From positions 1 through 64,000 of the forward strand of contig CAZHEF010000003.1 of the NCBI GenBank assembly GCA_964531645.1: a stretch of DNA of 64,000 bases, in the 5' to 3' direction. Position 1 is the first letter of the stretch; every line of letters starts with the position of its first letter. This DNA comes from JBBIMS01 sp964531645. Lineage in GTDB: Bacteria > Acidobacteriota > Aminicenantia > JBFLYD01 > JBBIMS01. The notes beneath the pieces are model-generated. The model did no database searches. It worked only from the letters and a program-made list of their open reading frames with translations, and was not told the origin of the DNA. This document shows, piece after piece, positions 53,283-60,852 of the stretch. Position numbers and translations under genes: made by a program.

Positions 53283-54503
53283 ATGAGAAAATTAAAAATC
53301 TCCCTTCTTTTTAGCTTGCTTTTCAACCTAAATCTATTTGCTCAGCCTGATATTTCAGGTTACATCAAATTTCTTAGCTACATAAATATCTCTGGAGGAA
53401 ACAAATATTTCTTTGAAAGAAATGGAACAAGGCTTCAGCTTAAGTTCTCTGCATCATCGGGAATCGCATCTTTCCTCTCTACCATAAACATCGATGCCTA
53501 TAAAGGAAGGAAAGAAGATATTTTATTAAATCCTGTGGAATTCTATATTGACCTCAACCTTAATCTTCTTAAACTGAGAATTGGAAGGCAGTTCATATTC
53601 TGGGGTAAAAATGAATGGAATTCTCCAACAGATGTTATAATTCCCTGGGACTACGAAAACATATCATCGGAAATTGATGATTACAGAATCCCCCTGACAA
53701 TGATTCAGGGAATAGCTGAATTTAAAGGAATAAAAATTCAGGGAGTTTTTAATCCAATTTTCACTCCAAATAGACTTTCATTTCAATCCACGCCATTCAT
53801 CCAGTTTGAAAAGGAGGAATTACCTGAGAAGAAAATTTCGAATTCTGAATTTGGAGGAAAGCTATCTTTTAACATAAAAGGGTGGGATTTCTCTTTCACT
53901 TCCTTGAATGGATTTGACAAATTTCCATCAGTCTATTTCTCCTTTGACCCAATACATAAAATTTTAAAAGCCACTCCAAAGTATGAAAGATTCAAAATGT
54001 CTGGGTTTGATTTGGAAAAAATGTGGGGAAGCTATGGACTGAAAGGAGAATTCTCTTATAATCAGACTGAAGACAAGGATGGAAAAAATATCTTCATAAA
54101 AAATCCTCATTTAAAATTTCTTTTTGGCTTCGACTGGCTACCAACAGAAAAACTGAATTTACAGATTCAGTATTTAAGAGAGGAATTAATGAAACTAAAC
54201 ATTGAAGAGGAAAAAATTGGATGGTTAAAAATTGGAGCTCCACCAAAAATCCCTGAAAAAACAACAGATTATGGAGTTGTCATCGCAAGATGGAATCCAT
54301 CGGATTATTCATCCCTTCAGCTCGTAAATGTGAGGAATCTAAAAAGTAAAGACTGGCTTGGACTCCTTTTAGGAACCTACGAGATACAGGATGCACTCAA
54401 ATTTATCGGTGGCTTTGTTCTCTTCCAGGGGAAAAAAGGAACAACCTTCGGAAACCTGAAAGAATCCTCAAGATTCTTCTTAGAGCTCAAATATTCTTTC
54501 TGA
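53283..54503 (+). CDS. DUF1302-like outer-membrane protein
   Basis: 406 residues: a signal peptide (MRKLKISLLFSLLFNLNLFA) and a beta-rich barrel domain. The central motif LRIGRQFIFWGKNEWNSPTDVIIPWDYEN resembles the conserved region of DUF1302/alginate-export-like barrels, and it ends SSRFFLELKYSF. It follows the LolA-like gene by 14 bases and could be the outer-membrane component of the lipid export cassette; this role is inference. Confidence 0.8.
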   Translation: MRKLKISLLFSLLFNLNLFAQPDISGYIKFLSYINISGGNKYFFERNGTRLQLKFSASSGIASFLSTINIDAYKGRKEDILLNPVEFYIDLNLNLLKLRIGRQFIFWGKNEWNSPTDVIIPWDYENISSEIDDYRIPLTMIQGIAEFKGIKIQGVFNPIFTPNRLSFQSTPFIQFEKEELPEKKISNSEFGGKLSFNIKGWDFSFTSLNGFDKFPSVYFSFDPIHKILKATPKYERFKMSGFDLEKMWGSYGLKGEFSYNQTEDKDGKNIFIKNPHLKFLFGFDWLPTEKLNLQIQYLREELMKLNIEEEKIGWLKIGAPPKIPEKTTDYGVVIARWNPSDYSSLQLVNVRNLKSKDWLGLLLGTYEIQDALKFIGGFVLFQGKKGTTFGNLKESSRFFLELKYSF

Positions 54504-54577
54504 AAAATAGACTTATCCAATCTCGTCAGTTTGACAGGGGGAGTTCAATTATTAAAATGAAAAATGGAGGTGAAGCA

Positions 54578-55198
54578 ATGAAGCAAGCAAAACTTGATTT
54601 GACAAAGGGATATAAAACTTACTATACTGCTAAAACCACGCCTGAAATAATTGAGATTGAGGAAGGGAAATTCTTAACAATAGAAGGGAAAGGGGCTCCG
54701 GGTGGTGATGAATTTCAAGCCAAAGTTTCTGCTCTATACTCTCTGGCTTACGAGGTCAAAATGCTAATGAAGATAGAAGGAAAAGATTTTACAGTTGCAA
54801 AATTAGAAAGCCAGTGGTGGGTGGATTCCGAGAAGCCATACACAGAAGTTCCTCGTGAAGAATGGCGATGGAAACTTTTAATTCGCCAACCGGAATTTTT
54901 AACTTCTGAAATTGTTGGAAAAGCAAAACAGGAAGTAATAAAAAACAAGAAGGTAGAACTGGCAAACGAGGTTAAGTTTGAGAAGATGAGAGAAGGTAAA
55001 TGTGTTCAGATATTACATATTGGTCCTTATTCTACTTAGCCTGAATCAATAGCAAATATGAGAAAGCTGATGGAAGAAAAGGAACTTGTTGAGAATGGGC
55101 GTCATCACGAAATATATCTTGTTGGTCCTGGTCGAGCAGGCAAAGTCTCACCCGATAAATTTAAGACGATATTGAGACAGCCTGTTAAAAAAAGATAA
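54578..55198 (+). pseudogene. GyrI-like small-molecule-binding protein, interrupted by TAG
   Basis: From ATG 54578 (GGAGGTG 7 bases upstream) the frame encodes YYTAKTTPEIIEIEEGKFLTIEGKG, WWVDSEKPYTEVPREEWRWKLLIRQP and KCVQILHIGPYST, then TAG at 55037-55039. It continues in the same frame with PESIANMRKLMEEKELVENG, HHEIYLVGPGRAGKVSPDKFK and ILRQPVKKR. This is the complete GyrI/AraC-effector-like domain (about 206 residues). Only one substitution is needed to restore it, most simply GAG to TAG. The downstream part is still clean, so the stop is recent. Confidence 0.75.
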
Positions 55199-55207
55199 TA
55201 AAATCTT

Positions 55208-55900
55208 ATGGAGAAAGAAATTAGGAAAATTCTAACGAAATTGAAATCTCTTCATAATCCCAGAGCAGTAGAAGGAATGGCGAGATTTGGAATAAAATCA
55301 AATAATAGTTTTGGAGTTTCAATCCCTGAGCTCAGAAAAATTGCAAAAGAAACAGGGAAGAATCACAATCTTGCCCTTGAATTATGGAAGCTAAATATAC
55401 ATGAAACTCGAATACTTGCTTCAATGATTGACATTCCTGATAATGTTGCTGAAGAACAAATGGAAGATTGGGTAAAGGATTTTGACTCATGGGATGTCTG
55501 TGACCAGGTGTGCCAGAATTTATTTGTCTATACTAAATTTGCCTACCAAAAAGCCATAGAATGGTCAGAGAGAGATGGAGAATTCACAAAGAGAGCAGGT
55601 TTTGTTCTAATGGCTTGCCTTGCTGTTAAAGATAAAAAGGCAGAGGATGAAAAATTTGAAAGATTTTTTCCAATTATAAAAAAAGAATCTATTGATGATA
55701 GAAATTTTGTTAAAAAGGCTGTTAACTGGGCATTGAGGCAAATCGGGAAAAGAAATACTATATTGAACAAAAAAGCAATTGAACTCGCAAAAGAAATCAA
55801 GAAGATTAATTCAAAAAGTGCCCGATGGATTGCTTCAGATGCAATCAGAGAACTGAAAAGTAAAGCGGTTCAGGAAAGATTGAAAGAAAAGGGTAAATAA
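55208..55900 (+). CDS. DNA alkylation repair protein (AlkD-like HEAT repeats)
   Basis: 230 residues of helical HEAT-like repeats with the AlkD family patterns MARFGIKSNNSFGVSIPELRKIAKE, ELWKLNIHETRILASMI, DFDSWDVCDQVCQNLF and ESIDDRNFVKKAVNWALRQIGKRN. AlkD-type enzymes excise alkylated bases. The WD..D pattern and the WALR..GK motif are conserved. It starts only 9 bases after the GyrI-like pseudogene, a pairing that may be adaptive or incidental. Confidence 0.88.
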   Translation: MEKEIRKILTKLKSLHNPRAVEGMARFGIKSNNSFGVSIPELRKIAKETGKNHNLALELWKLNIHETRILASMIDIPDNVAEEQMEDWVKDFDSWDVCDQVCQNLFVYTKFAYQKAIEWSERDGEFTKRAGFVLMACLAVKDKKAEDEKFERFFPIIKKESIDDRNFVKKAVNWALRQIGKRNTILNKKAIELAKEIKKINSKSARWIASDAIRELKSKAVQERLKEKGK

Positions 55901-55954
55901 CACGAAATACAGAAAAATTAAGCTATTTAAAAAATTTTCTCCTATTGGTCGCAA

Positions 55955-56869
55955 ATGTTCTTTGATTTGTCCATTAAAAAAGTGATAAACGAAATAAAAG
56001 CAAAATCAATTTTAAACAAGCACAAAAAACGGGATGACTGGTTTTTAGATAATTACACAGTCAATCCTTATTCTGGTTGTTCTTTCAATTGTATTTATTG
56101 CTATATCAGAGGAAGTAAGTATGGGGAGAATATGGCAAAAACACTTTCGGTAAAGACAAATGCCCCTGAACTTTTGGAAAAGCAGCTTTCAAGGAGAGTA
56201 AAAAGAGGAGAGTATGGTATTATAGTGCTTTCATCTTCAACAGAACCATACATGCAGATTGAAGAAAAATTGAAACTTACAAGAAGATTACTTGAGATAA
56301 TCTTGAAGTATAAATTTCCTGTTGAAATTGCAACGAAATCAAAACTTGTCCTGAGAGATTTAGATTTATTGAAAGAGATTGATAAGAATGCAATTTTGCC
56401 TGATGATTTGAAATCAAAGCTAAAACACAGAACAATTATTTCTTTTTCCATCTCAACTTCGGACAACAAATTAGCGAAAACTCTTGAACCAGGTGCACCT
56501 GGACCTATAGAGAGATTGGAGACAATGAGAAGATGTAAAGAGAAAGGATTTTTTACAGGTGTATGTTTTATTCCAGTATTGCCATTTTTATCAGATTCTG
56601 AAGAGCAACTTGAGGAAACGATAAAAACTGTGAAGGAATATGGAGCAGATTTTATTTTTATTGGTGGATTAACATTGTTCGGGAAAGAACCGATTGATTC
56701 AAAAACTCTTTACTATAAGTTTCTTGAGAAAAATTATCCTGCGCTTCTGCCAAGATATAAGAATCTTTATAGAATTTTCTTCTCTCCTTCAAAGGAGTAC
56801 TGGAAGGGAATTGAAAATAGGTCAAGGAGATTGTGCGAAAAATATCGAATTAAAAACAGCATTGTTTAA
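55955..56869 (+). CDS. Radical SAM protein (SplB/Rv2578c-like)
   Basis: 304 residues. The [4Fe-4S] motif is NPYSGCSFNCIYCYIRGSKY (C-x3-C-x2-C), followed by VKTNAPELLEKQL and VLSSSTEPYMQIEEKLKLTR, typical of the Rv2578c/spore-photoproduct-lyase-like radical SAM family. It may act in DNA repair, and its nearest neighbour is AlkD-like. The substrate is unknown. The C-terminal half lacks the SPL-specific cysteine, as far as can be judged. Confidence 0.88.
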   Translation: MFFDLSIKKVINEIKAKSILNKHKKRDDWFLDNYTVNPYSGCSFNCIYCYIRGSKYGENMAKTLSVKTNAPELLEKQLSRRVKRGEYGIIVLSSSTEPYMQIEEKLKLTRRLLEIILKYKFPVEIATKSKLVLRDLDLLKEIDKNAILPDDLKSKLKHRTIISFSISTSDNKLAKTLEPGAPGPIERLETMRRCKEKGFFTGVCFIPVLPFLSDSEEQLEETIKTVKEYGADFIFIGGLTLFGKEPIDSKTLYYKFLEKNYPALLPRYKNLYRIFFSPSKEYWKGIENRSRRLCEKYRIKNSIV

Positions 56870-56907
56870 AAATTCAAATAAAAAATCTTCAAAAAGGAGG
56901 TTCGTAA

Positions 56908-57411
56908 ATGAAAGTACTTATTAAATCCTTTATTTTTCTAATAATTTTTTCTATATTACATTTTGGATACGATATAACCCATTGGGCATTTCTGAAACCC
57001 TTTTGCGGGATTGACGAATCTGTTTTTCAGCATTTAAAAATGGCTTTCTGGGCTTACTTTTTAACAAGTTGGATTGATTTCCTCGTAATGCGGAAGAAAA
57101 GCTTCTTCTGGTATTCAAGATTTCTATCCACAACAGTAGTGCCATGGTTCATTTTCCTGGTATGGTATTTAGTGCCTGCTTTCTTTGGAAAATTGACATC
57201 TTCAACATTAGATTTATTATGGGCTATTTTTAGCTCCTATATTTCTGCGATTATGGCTGGAATAGTGGAAAAAAATGTCGAAAGGGTTTCAGGAAATTTA
57301 AGCTTCAAAATTATCATAATTTCTCTATTCATAATCTCTGCTTTACTATATATCTTCTTCACCTACAAGCTCCCATGGATAGATTTATTTGTAAATCCAG
57401 AAATTTTGTAA
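56908..57411 (+). CDS. Integral membrane protein (DUF6512-like)
   Basis: 167 residues with about five hydrophobic helices. The conserved block HFGYDITHWAFLKPFCGIDESVFQHLKMAFWAYF resembles DUF6512 proteins (ESV(W/F)(E/Q)HLK motif). It has an AAGGAGG site before ATG 56908, and its function is unknown. The following gap, 57412-57567, contains no evident gene. Confidence 0.75.
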   Translation: MKVLIKSFIFLIIFSILHFGYDITHWAFLKPFCGIDESVFQHLKMAFWAYFLTSWIDFLVMRKKSFFWYSRFLSTTVVPWFIFLVWYLVPAFFGKLTSSTLDLLWAIFSSYISAIMAGIVEKNVERVSGNLSFKIIIISLFIISALLYIFFTYKLPWIDLFVNPEIL

Positions 57412-57567
57412 AGGAATATAGCGGATTCCCCTCATTGACTGTCAACTCTAAAAACAATAAAATTAGAAATGAAGCGTGGAAAATCAAAGTGTTAATTAAA
57501 AAAATGGTATCTTTAATAGAAATCATTTCCTGTTTGTGTTCCTGCGATATAAGGGTTTTAAATTAAT

Positions 57568-58509
57568 ATGATTGTAAGCCCAACTATTGTTCTAATCCTT
57601 TTCCTCTCCTCTGTTGCATTTGCAATTACTCTATTTCTTGGAATCTATGTCCTTAAGACAAATCCAGGAAATGTTGTTAACCGCTTATACTTTCTCATCA
57701 CACTTTTTCTTCTTCCATGGTGTCTCGGAGAAATGTTCATGATTACTGCTCTTGATAATGAATTTGAAATATATTATCAGCCTGTATTCGAACTCAACAA
57801 TAAAAATGTTTTATGGGTTGAGGCTATTCTACGATGGCATCGTCCCGAAAGAGGAATTATCAGCGCCGAGACATTTATGTCCGTTGCAGAGCAGAGCGGT
57901 TTGAGCATTCCCATTGGCGAATGGATGCTTCAAACTGCCTGTAGAGATATGAGGGGGTGGAAGAATTCTGGATTTTCATATATTCCTTTGGCTGTGAGTA
58001 TCCCATCAAAACAATTCATGCAACCTAACTTTGTTGAAAATGTTGAAAAGACCTTGAATGAAAAAGATCTTGAACCACGAAATTTGAAAATTGAAATAAA
58101 TGAAAGCATGGTTACATCGAACATAGACAGATCCGTTGATTTCATCAATAGTCTGCACAAGCTTGACGTCCAATTTGTCCTTTCTGAATTTGGCACAGGC
58201 TACTCTTCTCTTATTTGGTTCAAACTTCTCCCTATTAAAATAATCAAACTATCTCCTCTTTTCATTAAAAACATCCAATCCGATCCCTACGATATAACCA
58301 TAGTTAAATCTATAATAATGATGGCAAACACTCTGGGCATTCAGGTGGTTGCAGAAGGTATTGAAAATAAAGAACAACTTGACTTTCTTAAATCTCTGGA
58401 GGAGGGAACAATCCCGCCTATAAAATGCGATGGTGTCCAGGGTCATTTTCTTTGCGAACCAATGAAATCGGAGGATATTCTTAGATTTCTTCTAAGGCAT
58501 TCCAGCTAA
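57568..58509 (+). CDS. Membrane-anchored EAL-domain protein with degenerate active site
   Basis: 313 residues. Two hydrophobic helices (about 5-30 and 38-62) look like the first part of a longer membrane sensor and run directly into an EAL domain at DNEFEIYYQPV (63-73), with no PAS or GGDEF between. Compared with active c-di-GMP phosphodiesterases, EAL is EAI (85-87), the metal-binding Asn of V-N-(I/L)-S is Ser144, DDFGTG is SEFGTG (206-211), and K(I/L)D is KLS (227-229). The Glu of IEINES and the final E..IE are kept. It is likely catalytically inactive and could act as a c-di-GMP receptor; an in-frame deletion derivative is also possible. Confidence 0.8.
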   Translation: MIVSPTIVLILFLSSVAFAITLFLGIYVLKTNPGNVVNRLYFLITLFLLPWCLGEMFMITALDNEFEIYYQPVFELNNKNVLWVEAILRWHRPERGIISAETFMSVAEQSGLSIPIGEWMLQTACRDMRGWKNSGFSYIPLAVSIPSKQFMQPNFVENVEKTLNEKDLEPRNLKIEINESMVTSNIDRSVDFINSLHKLDVQFVLSEFGTGYSSLIWFKLLPIKIIKLSPLFIKNIQSDPYDITIVKSIIMMANTLGIQVVAEGIENKEQLDFLKSLEEGTIPPIKCDGVQGHFLCEPMKSEDILRFLLRHSS

Positions 58510-58547
58510 AAATTAAAAGCCACCTGGATGGATTAAAAATTTTTTAA

Positions 58548-59000
58548 CTATTCAAGAAAAATTTTATTTATTGATGTGAAATTGAGGGAAAGGGATTCCA
58601 AGAATTTTTTCATTCTGAAATAATGCTTGAGAATTCTCCTGTGGTCAAAGGCAAGCTCTTCTGGAAGACTATCTTCTTTAAAAATTCCAATTTCCTTTGC
58701 ATCATCTTTTGCAATGGCTTCACCTTTCCCCTTTGCAACAAATACAATTGAAATTGTGTGTCCCCTCGGGTCCCTCCAGCTCTCGGAATAAGTGTGCAAC
58801 TGGCCCATTAACTCAATATCAAGATTTGTCTCTTCTTTTGCCTCCCTTATTGCAGACTCTTCGGCAGACTCTCCATATTCGATAAAGCCTCCAGGGATAG
58901 CCCATCCGTAGGGTGGATTTTTTCTTTTAATCAAAATAATGGAATCCTCGTCAGGAGATTCAATTATAATATCAACAGCAATGGAAGGCTTTTTATGCAT
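58548..59000 (-). CDS. Nudix hydrolase
   Basis: 150 residues with the Nudix box GGFIEYGESAEESAIREAKEETNL (G-x5-E-x7-REU-xEE-xGU, with the last position Asn/Leu). The N-terminal part is typical (AVDIIIESPDEDSIILIKRK). The substrate may be NADH, ADP-ribose or an oxidised nucleotide. Its ATG at 59000 overlaps the stop of a decayed RND efflux gene on the same strand, so its 5' region is a relic of that gene. Confidence 0.9.
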   Translation of the reverse strand: MHKKPSIAVDIIIESPDEDSIILIKRKNPPYGWAIPGGFIEYGESAEESAIREAKEETNLDIELMGQLHTYSESWRDPRGHTISIVFVAKGKGEAIAKDDAKEIGIFKEDSLPEELAFDHRRILKHYFRMKKFLESLSLNFTSINKIFLE

Positions 59001-59315
59001 AGATTACTATAAAATTTTCCTTGATAAAATTCAAATTTTTATTTCTCTTTGCGTCTATTTTATAAATCCATCTTTTTACAAATAACAACTCATAAATAGT
59101 TGGTAATACAATCAAAGTCAGAATTGTGGAAGTAAGAAGTCCTCCGAATACTACAACCGCAAGGGTTTTTGAATTTCAGAGCCAGGATCAGGAGCAATTA
59201 GCATTGAAATCAGACTAAAAGTAGTTGTGAAAGCAGTCATTAAAACAAGCTTCAGCCTGATCTCACCTCCTTTAAAAATTGCTTCCTTCAAAGGAAGCCC
59301 TCCTTTTTCAAGATG
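58993..59315 (-). pseudogene. Remnant of a CzcA/AcrB-type RND efflux transporter C-terminus
   Basis: On the minus strand the sequence reads HLEKGGLPLKEAIFKGGEIR, LKLVLMTAFTTTFSLI, SMLIAPDPGSEIQKPL, and after a single lost base AVVVFGGLLTSTILTLIVLP and YELLFVKRW. This is the last transmembrane region of CzcA/AcrB proteins (compare the family consensus RPVLMTAL...PGSE.QRPLA.VVIGG). A frameshift after GSEIQKP and the absence of everything upstream show decay. The frame ends at TAA 58993-58995. This explains most of the 59001-59315 stretch upstream of the Nudix gene. Confidence 0.75.
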
Positions 59316-59399
59316 CTGGATGTTTCAAATTTTACTACCTAAAATTCGAAATCAAAATTTTGACTTTGATTTTTATTCTTAGTATTATAATTGTGAATG

Positions 59400-59512
59400 A
59401 AGAGAGAAAGGCAGGAGATGCAAGATAACAAGAAAAACGAGACCAGCAAGAAAAGCATGAGAATAGAAAGGAAAATACCAGAAAAGCAAAAGGGCGAGAA
59501 AACTTATTTTAG
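59400..59512. repeat. Purine-rich GCGAG-type intergenic repeat
   Basis: gagagaaaggcaggagatgc, then aaaacgagaccagcaagaaa and aaaagggcgagaaaac form a long purine-rich block between the RND remnant and the FadL gene. It is of the same family as 27166 and 36942. Confidence 0.5.
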
Positions 59513-59576
59513 AAAAGCTAAAATTGGCATTTAATGAAAACCTTATCATTATAAATTTTATTAAGGAGGATAAAGG

Positions 59577-60809
59577 ATGAGAAAAGCGATTTTTGTAAGC
59601 CTTCTTGTTTTATTCACTGCTTCTCTCTTTGGGAATGGATTGAATCTAAACAGCCTTGGTTCAAAAGCTCTCTCAATGGGAGGAGCTTTCATAGGACTTG
59701 CCAATGACTTCAGCGCCATTTACTGGAATCCTGCTGGAATAACCCAGTTCGACTCTGCCTATTTTGGATTTTATCTTACTGATGTTATCCCTACAGGTAA
59801 TTATGCCTATCCCCTTGCAAAAATTGACACAAGCTTCACAAAACATTACATATCAGGAATGGCTGGATTTTACAGACCCCTCACTGAGAACATCTTTGGA
59901 GGGATTGGAGTTTATATCCCCTCAGGACTCGGTTCAGAATGGAAGGGAGAGGATCTAAAAGCTCTTACAGCTGGAAAAACCCTTGAGTGGATGAGTAAAA
60001 TCGCAGTTGTCTCCTTCTCTCCTGTCATTGCTTACAAATTCTCTGATAAATTCTCAGCTGGAGCTACCCTTAATATCAATTATGGAATGATGGATTTAAA
60101 GACCTCAGCAAAATCTGACCAGTACTCGGATGAAGCAACTGGATGGGGTATTGGTGCAACAATAGGAGTGATGGCAAAACCAACAGACAAGCTCAGTCTT
60201 GGACTCACATTTAAAACTGCCTCAAAAATTTCCTTTGAGGGTTCTGCAAGGATGGATGCCCTCAAAGCATACTCATATCTTGGTGTTCCAATCGAATCAG
60301 ACCTTGAAAGAGATATCACATGGCCTATATGGATTGGTGGAGGAATAGCATTTAAACCCATTGAAAACCTCACTCTAACAGCTGACCTCCAGTGGACAAA
60401 GTGGAGTGATATAGATGTTGTAAAAACAGATTACAAATCTTCTGCCTGGAAGATGCTATTTGGGCTGACCCCCGACAAAGAAGAGGAATTATACTTCTAC
60501 TGGGACGACACCCTTCAGATAAGATTCGGATTGGAATATCTTTTAAAGGAAAATATAGCCTTGAGAGCTGGCTACTACCACGATCCTGCACCTGCTCCCG
60601 ATGACACAATGAATATTCTCCTTCCAATTTTTACAAACAATGTAATAACAGTTGGATTAGGCTACAAAAAAGGGAAAATGAATATTGATTTTGGATTTGA
60701 GTATCTCATGGGAAGTGACAGAGACATAACTCCATCTCTCCACAACATACCTGGTACATACAAAATGAAGATTATTGTTCCCACAATTTCTATAAGTTAC
60801 AAGCTGTAA
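59577..60809 (+). CDS. OmpP1/FadL-family outer-membrane transporter
   Basis: 410 residues: a signal peptide (MRKAIFVSLLVLFTASLFG) followed by the family signature NLNSLGSKALSMGGAFIGLANDFSAIYWNPAGIT (the N-terminal hatch), then a 14-strand-type barrel. It includes VYIPSGLGSEWKG, LSLGLTFKTASKISFEGSA and a C-terminal MKIIVPTISISYKL. FadL proteins import long-chain fatty acids and other hydrophobic compounds. An AAGGAGG site precedes ATG 59577. The next gene, the TonB receptor, follows 43 bases later on the same strand. Confidence 0.94.
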   Translation: MRKAIFVSLLVLFTASLFGNGLNLNSLGSKALSMGGAFIGLANDFSAIYWNPAGITQFDSAYFGFYLTDVIPTGNYAYPLAKIDTSFTKHYISGMAGFYRPLTENIFGGIGVYIPSGLGSEWKGEDLKALTAGKTLEWMSKIAVVSFSPVIAYKFSDKFSAGATLNINYGMMDLKTSAKSDQYSDEATGWGIGATIGVMAKPTDKLSLGLTFKTASKISFEGSARMDALKAYSYLGVPIESDLERDITWPIWIGGGIAFKPIENLTLTADLQWTKWSDIDVVKTDYKSSAWKMLFGLTPDKEEELYFYWDDTLQIRFGLEYLLKENIALRAGYYHDPAPAPDDTMNILLPIFTNNVITVGLGYKKGKMNIDFGFEYLMGSDRDITPSLHNIPGTYKMKIIVPTISISYKL

Positions 60810-60852
60810 GCAAATTTTATAAAATTAATCAAATACCACGCAGGGAAAAAAG

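Noticed and set aside
59281..59298. GCTTCCTT-CA-AAGGAAGC palindrome as a regulatory operator
   Set aside because: It lies inside the decayed RND coding sequence and fits its codons, so it is probably incidental.
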